NCBI GenBank assembly: GCA_001302245.1
Contig: LGYU01000006.1
Location: forward strand, 34,519-98,518
From: Chitinophagaceae bacterium PMP191F
GTDB taxonomy: Bacteria > Bacteroidota > Bacteroidia > Chitinophagales > Chitinophagaceae
Direction of reading: 5' to 3'
Length of the DNA stretch: 64,000 nucleotides
Part shown: piece after piece, positions 57,073-64,000 of the stretch
Layout: each line of letters begins with the position of its first letter
How positions within the stretch are numbered: position 1 is the first letter of the stretch
Position numbers and translations under genes: made by a program
Notes under the pieces: generated by a model
What the model was told of the DNA's origin: nothing
What the model saw: the letters and a program-made list of their open reading frames with translations, nothing else
Databases searched by the model: none

Positions 57073-58668
57073 TTATGAGGCCAATATGGCGTTCAATACA
57101 GTTGCTACACGTTCGCCGTCCATCGCCGCACTTACAATTCCCCCTGCATACCCGGCGCCTTCTGCACAGGGATACAATCCCTTTACCTGCGGATGCTGCA
57201 ATGTTTCTGCATGACGTGGAATGCGTACCGGCGATGATGTTCTGGACTCCGTTGCCACCAGCACCGCTTCGTTGGTATAATATCCACGCATTTTTTTACC
57301 AAATTCAATAAAGGCCTGCTGCAATGCGGTATGTATGAAAGGAGGCAATACTTCTTTTAATGAAACAGAGCGTATGCCGGGCACATACGAACAATCCGGC
57401 AATGAAGCTGAAACCTTTCCCTGCGAAAAATCTACCATGCGTTGTGCCGGAGCCACAAAATGTCCCCCACCGGCTGTAAAAGCTTTCCGTTCTACCATTT
57501 CCTGAAAATACATACCGGCCAGCGGTCCTGTCATTTTACCGGCATCAGTACCGGCAAACTGCTTCATGGCACGGGTATGAAAATCGGGCATATCAACAGA
57601 TACTACCATACCAGAGTTGGCGTACGGATTATTGCGTTTGGAAGGCGACCAGCCGTTCACCACCAGTTCGCCCGGGTTAGTAGCTGCCGGGGCTATAATA
57701 CCGCCGGGACACATACAAAACGAAAATACCCCTCTTCCATCTACCTGTTGTACCAGGCTGTAAGAGGCCGGCGGCAGGTGTTCATCGCGGATATCGCAAT
57801 GATACTGCATTTGATCTACCAGTTGCTGGGGATGTTCCACGCGCACGCCCAATGCAAAGGGTTTAAATTCTATATTGATGTTCCTGCGGTGTAACAGTTC
57901 AAATATATCGCGTGCTGAATGACCGGTAGCTAATATTACGCCATCGGCTTTCCAGGTATCCCCATCGGCAGTTTGTACACCGGTAACGGTATCGCCGGTA
58001 ATCAGCAGATCTGTTACTTTCTTTTCAAACAGGAAGATGCCGCCGCTGGCTATTATCTGCTGGCGCATGGCCGTAATGATATGCGGCAGTTTGTTGGTTC
58101 CTATATGCGGGTGGGCCTGGTACAGGATCTTTTCTTCGGCACCAAACTGTACCAGTATATTCAATATGCGGTTAATATCGCCGCGTTTATTGCTGCGGGT
58201 GTATAGTTTACCATCGCTGTAGGTACCGGCACCGCCTTCACCAAAGCAGTAATTGCTTTCGGGGTTTACAATACCCTCCTTGTTCAGTGCAGCCAGGTCA
58301 CGCCGGCGCGAACGTACATCTTTACCTCTTTCCAGTATCACGGGCTGAATACCGCCTTCAATCAGCTTTAATGCGGCAAACAGGCCTGCAGGCCCTGCTC
58401 CTACAATCACAACCCGGTGCCTGGCAGCAGCTACATTGCCGGGTGGTAATAACTGAACAGGACGTTGCTGAAAAGGCTCGTTAACAAATGCCAGCAACGT
58501 AAGCTGTACCCAGGCTTGTTTGCCACGAGCATCGAGCGACTGCTTCAGCAACCGGTAACCGCTGACAGCAGCTAAAGGGACAGCCAGGTGTTTAGCAATG
58601 TATTGATGTATGATAACTTCAGAAGCTGCCTCAGCGGGCAACAACTTTAAAGAGATGGTCTGTTGCAT
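57073..58668 (-). CDS. FAD-dependent dehydrogenase of uncharacterised family (COG2509-like)
   Basis: The 531-residue flavoprotein has an N-terminal alpha/beta domain of about 80 residues and then a Rossmann dinucleotide fold (RVVIVGAGPAGLFAALKLIEGG near 85-106). CFGEGGAGTYSDGKLYTR near 141 and CPGGIIAPAATNPGELVVNGWS near 318 are marks of this family, and YPCAEGAGYAGGIVSAAMDG closes the FAD site near 505. The substrate is not known. It stands alone, convergent to nothing and upstream of the ABC operon on the same strand. Confidence 0.82.
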   Translation of the reverse strand: MQQTISLKLLPAEAASEVIIHQYIAKHLAVPLAAVSGYRLLKQSLDARGKQAWVQLTLLAFVNEPFQQRPVQLLPPGNVAAARHRVVIVGAGPAGLFAALKLIEGGIQPVILERGKDVRSRRRDLAALNKEGIVNPESNYCFGEGGAGTYSDGKLYTRSNKRGDINRILNILVQFGAEEKILYQAHPHIGTNKLPHIITAMRQQIIASGGIFLFEKKVTDLLITGDTVTGVQTADGDTWKADGVILATGHSARDIFELLHRRNINIEFKPFALGVRVEHPQQLVDQMQYHCDIRDEHLPPASYSLVQQVDGRGVFSFCMCPGGIIAPAATNPGELVVNGWSPSKRNNPYANSGMVVSVDMPDFHTRAMKQFAGTDAGKMTGPLAGMYFQEMVERKAFTAGGGHFVAPAQRMVDFSQGKVSASLPDCSYVPGIRSVSLKEVLPPFIHTALQQAFIEFGKKMRGYYTNEAVLVATESRTSSPVRIPRHAETLQHPQVKGLYPCAEGAGYAGGIVSAAMDGERVATVLNAILAS

Positions 58669-59890
58669 ATACGATGTCAGGTAGTTAGCCTAAAAATCTT
58701 TTTAATAATCAATATTGGGTATTGCAAACTGCAAAAAATAGTATCATCTTACTGCGGCAAAAGTAACACATTCATCAAAGTTATCACGTTCTATGTTCCG
58801 TTTGCCGGCATATATAATAAGGTAACAGGAACATAGCCATGATGATAAGAATGGAAGCCTGCTTTAATATGATGTATTACCAACATGCAACCGGCAGTAA
58901 CGGGTAACAGATTACCCGAATACCCCTGCACCACTATCCTCAGCACAGTATACTGCTTTAACCGCTTAACAGGAAAAACCATATCATTATTTATATGCCG
59001 GATATTCAACCCGGTATGTAGAATAACAACAAAACTTAACTACTACTACTTACGTAGATATTTATCTACATGCAGTAATGGATTAGGCGTAAAGAGTTGT
59101 TGACATTATGCTATGTAAGGTATATACACCTATAGCATACAGGTGTTTTAACGGGCCACAGGTTGTGGCGTTTGTAAATGTAATGTATGTTATCATGCAC
59201 GCAGAAAACAGCAAAAGAGGTATAATAAATTTCCTTAGATATAACCAGCAACCTGATAAAAAAAAATTTAAAGGATCATCTAAAAAAACAGCAACCTAAA
59301 TGCATAGCATATCAAATAATTTGTACCTTCAATAGCATCTGAACGGTTACCTATGGATAAGGTTTTCTCATCACGATGGTTTTGTAATCTTCATCTGGGT
59401 TTTCAGCAATATTATTTTTTATCAGTGCGGTATCAGGTTTGTTGATAGTACATGCAGTAATATATTCTGAAGGCTGTATGTATGGTATTGTATAGTGCAA
59501 TAAACAACAAGGGTACATCATTATATGCTGTACAGGCATTTTGTTGTGATGGTATTGTATAACTGGTAGCTTGTGTAAATGCGAGTGATTTTTTTTGAGT
59601 TTAACAATGTATTATTTAAACAAAAAAATACCCATAACCTTGATACAGCAAATGACAATTCAGGTTAATTTTTTCTATGCCGGGGCAGAAATAAAAGTCA
59701 ATGTGTCATACATCAGGCAGAGGCAAAAAATGGAGTAATAAAAAATTTTTTATTCAATAAAAAATTTTGATATTCGCCGCCCTGCATAACTTTTTTTGGA
59801 TATGAACACAATCCAACCATCCTGTGAAACATGATATAGAGGTGCAACGTAGAATTCACTTAACTCAACATAAAAACTGCTTATTCTATA
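58669..59890. other. Long non-coding region upstream of dnaA, possible oriC
   Basis: More than 1.2 kb without a supportable gene, immediately before dnaA. TTATCTACA (59062-59070) and, on the other strand, TTATCCATA (59352-59360) are each one mismatch from the DnaA box TTATCCACA. TACGTAGATATTTATCTACATG around 59051 is a palindrome that includes one of them. A perfect 18-bp AT palindrome, AATAAAAAA-TTTTTTATT (59737-59754), followed by another AATAAAAAATTTT, could be an unwinding element. The evidence for an origin is suggestive only, with few boxes. Confidence 0.45.
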
Positions 59891-61324
59891 ATGGCTAAAA
59901 CCTTTGATAAAGTTTGGAGTAATTGCTTGGAAGTAATCAAGGATATTGTAGAGTGGCAACATTTCAAAACCTGGTTTGAACCAATAAAGCCTGTAGAATT
60001 AAAAGGTAACATCCTTGTTATACAGGTACCCAGCCAGTTCTTTTATGAATACCTGGAAGAGCATTATGTAAATTTATTGGCAAAGACTTTGCGTAGGGTT
60101 TTAGGGAAAGATGCCCAGTTAGAGTATCGTATTATGGTTGACAGCGGAAATCACAGTAACAAACCGCTTACTGTTGATGTTCCGGCCCATGGGTACAAAA
60201 CCTTTTCCAGTAATGAAATGGATTTTCCGCTGATTATACACAACCCCGTTAAAAACCCCTTTGTAATACCGGGGTTGAAAAAAATGCAGATTGATTCCCA
60301 GCTGAATCATATCTATACCTTCGACCATTTTGTGGAAGGTGACAGCAACAGGGTTGCACGTCGTGCAGGGAAAACCGTAGCTGAAAAGCCCGGGGCTAGT
60401 TCTTTCAATCCACTGGTGATATATGGAGCAGTAGGTTTAGGTAAAACCCACCTGGCTCAGGCCATTGGCAATGAAACCAAGCGCATTCACCCCAACAAGG
60501 TGGTATTGTACGTGAGTTCTGAAAAGTTCATCAACCAGTTTCAGGACCATAGCCGCAATAACGCCATCAACGACTTTATACATTTCTACCAGTTAATAGA
60601 CGTATTGATCATTGACGACGTTCAGTTCTTCAACCGTGCTGAAAAGTCGCAGGATGCATTCTTTGCCATCTTCAACCATCTGCACCAGAGCGGTAAACAG
60701 CTTATCCTGACATCGGATAAGCCGCCTAAAGACCTGGAAGGCGTACAGGAAAGACTGTTAAGCCGTTTCCGCTGGGGTTTAAGCGCCGATCTGCAGGTGC
60801 CGGATTACGAAACCAGGATCGAGATCCTGGAGCGTAAAATGAAGAATGATGGTCTTGAAATGCCCCGTGAAGTAGTGAAGTATTTAGCCTATAATATTAA
60901 CAGCAACGTTCGTGAACTGGAGGGTGCTTTGATCTCATTATTGGCACAATCTTCGCTTAATAAGCGGGAAATTGACCTTGATTTGGCTAAAAGAGTCCTC
61001 CGTAATTTTGTGAAAACCAGCAGCAAGGAAATTACTATCGAAACTATACAGAAAATGGTATGCGAGTATTTCGATGTTCCTTACGATAAACTGTTGCAAA
61101 AAACCCGTAAACGCGAGATTGTACAGGCCCGTCAGATCACCATGTATCTTGCGAAGGCCTTTACCAAAAACTCATTGAAAACAATCGGAGAGCATTTTGG
61201 TGGCCGCGACCACACTACGGTGATACACTCTTGTCAGACTGTAAAAGACCTGATGGATACAGATAGTACCTTCCGCGAAAGCGTGATGGAGCTGCAACAG
61301 AAAGTACAGTTGGCAGCCATGTAA
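59891..61324 (+). CDS. dnaA: Chromosomal replication initiator protein DnaA
   Basis: The 477-residue AAA+ protein has domain I (VWSNCLEVIKDIVEWQHFKTWFEPI), Walker A VIYGAVGLGKTHLAQAIG near 177-194, Walker B VLIIDDVQFF near 238, sensor and arginine-finger segments (LLSRFRWGL), and the domain IV DNA-binding signature GEHFGGRDHTTVIHSCQTV near 436. Start ATG 59891 gives the normal N-terminus. It is followed by its own terminator and tRNA-Ser. Confidence 0.97.
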   Translation: MAKTFDKVWSNCLEVIKDIVEWQHFKTWFEPIKPVELKGNILVIQVPSQFFYEYLEEHYVNLLAKTLRRVLGKDAQLEYRIMVDSGNHSNKPLTVDVPAHGYKTFSSNEMDFPLIIHNPVKNPFVIPGLKKMQIDSQLNHIYTFDHFVEGDSNRVARRAGKTVAEKPGASSFNPLVIYGAVGLGKTHLAQAIGNETKRIHPNKVVLYVSSEKFINQFQDHSRNNAINDFIHFYQLIDVLIIDDVQFFNRAEKSQDAFFAIFNHLHQSGKQLILTSDKPPKDLEGVQERLLSRFRWGLSADLQVPDYETRIEILERKMKNDGLEMPREVVKYLAYNINSNVRELEGALISLLAQSSLNKREIDLDLAKRVLRNFVKTSSKEITIETIQKMVCEYFDVPYDKLLQKTRKREIVQARQITMYLAKAFTKNSLKTIGEHFGGRDHTTVIHSCQTVKDLMDTDSTFRESVMELQQKVQLAAM

Positions 61325-61365
61325 TGAAAAATAACCTATTTACCTGAGTTACATTATTATAAAAG

Positions 61366-61399
61366 ATCCTGGTGTCTGAAAAAGAACCAGGATTTTTTT
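61366..61399 (+). terminator. Terminator of dnaA
   Basis: ATCCTGGT (61366-61373) pairs perfectly with ACCAGGAT (61386-61393), followed by seven T, 42 bases after the dnaA stop. Confidence 0.9.
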
Positions 61400-61442
61400 A
61401 TGTTGTTTTTTAATTTTGAATTTGATATTTGCATTTTTCCGC

Positions 61443-63089
<1,647 letters not shown>

Positions 63090-63305
63090 ATTTCCTGCTT
63101 TTTGGTTTTATACAAAAATAATAAATCGTGTACGGACATGCTTGTTTGTTGAAAATAAAAAAGAGTATGCCCGTACACTTTTTACTTATGCTGCAAATGG
63201 CTTAATAATATAAATTGTGAAGCGGGGCAACCGTAAAACTTGCCAATAATATCTACTAAGTTCAAAGCGAAATAAACATTACGGGAAACCTATTGCCAAC
63301 GCACA

Positions 63306-63450
63306 GCATTTGTTTTTGTCATAGTTTTTGAAGCCATCCCTTCATTTGCTCTTACTATTTTTTGCACAAAATATTTTTCAATTAAGGAGTGCAAAAAAAG
63401 CAAGAGCAAACCCCAACCCACTATCAAAAACATACGCCAAAAACAAATGC
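63306..63450. repeat. Long imperfect hairpin, copy A
   Basis: GCATTTGTTTTTG (63306-63318) pairs with CAAAAACAAATGC (63438-63450), and pairing continues inward (TTTGCTCTT with AAGAGCAAA; TTTTTTGCAC with GTGCAAAAAA). A related hairpin with changed but still paired outer arms is at 63651-63793. The gap 63090-63305 before it holds no gene. Confidence 0.7.
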
Positions 63451-63455
63451 CCCAA

Positions 63456-63521
63456 GTGGTCAAAGAGTAAGTAAAAGGCACTTGCTAAAGCAAACTAACC
63501 TTTTACTTACCCTTTGACCAC
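63456..63521. repeat. Long hairpin with 23-bp arms
   Basis: GTGGTCAAAGAGTAAGTAAA and three more bases (63456-63478) pair with CCTTTTACTTACCCTTTGAC and three more (63499-63521), with one mismatch and a 20-base loop. Confidence 0.75.
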
Positions 63522-63529
63522 CCCACACA

Positions 63530-63598
63530 AGCAAGCATAAAAGCAACTACACTTTTTAATTATTTTTCAAAGGCAGTATAGTTGCTTTTATCCTTGCT
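63530..63598. repeat. Long hairpin with 24-bp arms
   Basis: AGCAAGCATAAAAGCAACTA and four more bases (63530-63553) pair with 63575-63598, with two mismatches in 24 and a 21-base AT-rich loop. Confidence 0.75.
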
Positions 63599-63650
63599 GC
63601 AAACCCACGATAAAGATTTTCATTTTCGCTTTGAACAACCCCCGCCCTTC

Positions 63651-63793
63651 GTTTTTATTTTTGTCACGGTTTTTGAGCCTAACGCTTCATTGGCTTTTTA
63701 CTTTTTTTGCACGACTATTTATTTTAATGGAAGTGCAAAAAAGCAAAAGCCAATTCCTTCCCTCAATCAAAAACACGCGCCAAAAATAAAAAC
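63651..63793. repeat. Long imperfect hairpin, copy B
   Basis: GTTTTTATTTTTG (63651-63663) pairs with CAAAAATAAAAAC (63781-63793). It shares TTTTTGTCA, GTTTTTGA, CTTCATT and GTGCAAAAAA-type segments with copy A in the same order. Confidence 0.7.
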
Positions 63794-63822
63794 CCCACCC
63801 ACGCAACAAAGAAGAACAGAGT

Positions 63823-64000
63823 AGTGAAACGCCTTTTGTTGGATAAAAAAATTGCTTTTGAATTTTTACCCGCCTATGGCATTGCCTGTAAACACAAGGC
63901 TTTGCAAGCAAAGCAAACAAAAAGCCCCGCGTCAGCGGGGCAATTAAGTAGCGGGGTTCATCATGTAAATCCCGCTTGGCGGGCAGCGTTGCTCGATGCT
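63823..64000 (+). pseudogene. Inverted copy of the recombinase 3' end (partial, runs off the window)
   Basis: The plus strand reads KRLLLDKKIAFEFLPAYGIA and onward to VHHVNPAW, identical to the C-terminal part of the recombinase frame. It has no start or upstream recombinase sequence; to the left lies hairpin copy B. The frame continues past the window end as RAALLDA. This is a duplicated fragment, not a gene. Confidence 0.6.
63826..63982. repeat. 157-bp inverted repeat, right arm
   Basis: The reverse complement of 61557-61713. It begins GAAACGCCTTTTGTTGG and ends GCTTGGCGG. The sequence on either side of the two arms differs, so the ends are sharp. Confidence 0.85.

Noticed and set aside
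58885..59299. Small open frames upstream of dnaA
   Set aside because: Codon use and composition look random, there is no recognisable product, and the frames overlap palindromes.
63306..63793. Integron attC array
   Set aside because: The fold-backs are attC-sized, but I could not find the conserved GTTRRRY/RYYYAAC core boxes at their ends, no tyrosine-type integron integrase is present, and there are no cassette genes between them.

Overview
The window looks like a chromosomal segment of a Bacteroidota bacterium, most likely Chitinophagaceae. The signs are many outer-membrane beta-barrels with Bacteroidota-type pairings (ECF sigma / FecR / STN-TonB receptor / DUF4249 lipoprotein), promoter boxes of the TAnnTTTG type, little Shine-Dalgarno signal, AT-rich spacers and a Bacteroidota-type IS200-like transposase remnant. 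It is dominated by amino-acid biosynthesis.

Layout. 1-3750: end of an outer-membrane barrel gene, then a SAM-I riboswitch operon (trans-sulfuration enzyme, a QueF-like T-fold protein without the catalytic Cys, homoserine dehydrogenase). 3820-4646: decayed IS200-like transposase with REP-like palindromes. 4671-10807: DUF2167 membrane protein, then thrA-thrB-thrC (minus strand) behind a Thr/Ile-rich leader peptide. 11441-14020: PEP carboxylase. 14848-24132: beta-barrel porin, ammonium transporter and glutamate synthase (gltD, gltB). 24588-37992: a branched-chain amino-acid block on the minus strand (leuA, leuC, methyltransferase, leuD, leuB, then ilvE, ilvD, ilvB, ilvN, ilvC, ilvA); an Ile/Val-rich leader peptide with terminator sits between leuB and ilvE. 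39907-43178: a protein-thiocarboxylate cysteine pathway (CysM-type synthase, JAMM peptidase, ubiquitin-like sulfur carrier, E1-rhodanese) behind a leader peptide with six consecutive Cys codons and a terminator. 43398-49917: lipoprotein, then ECF sigma / FecR / TonB receptor / DUF4249. 50164-58668: glycosyltransferase, polysaccharide deacetylase, coiled-coil protein with a double operator, M28 peptidase, ABC exporter, FAD protein. 58669-61324: long non-coding region and dnaA (possible oriC). 61469-64000: tRNA-Ser(GCU) with an inserted element: large serine recombinase, four long hairpins and a 157-bp inverted repeat.

How it fits together. PEP carboxylase supplies oxaloacetate, glutamate synthase and the ammonium transporter supply nitrogen, and the aspartate-family, branched-chain and cysteine/methionine routes each carry their own RNA-level switch: SAM riboswitch, Thr/Ile leader, Ile/Val leader and Cys leader. 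The strongest candidates for something new are the Cys-codon attenuator on a thiocarboxylate cysteine cluster, the Cys-less QueF-like protein in a SAM operon, and a recurring class of intergenic DNA with strict 7-bp periodicity seen at about ten places.
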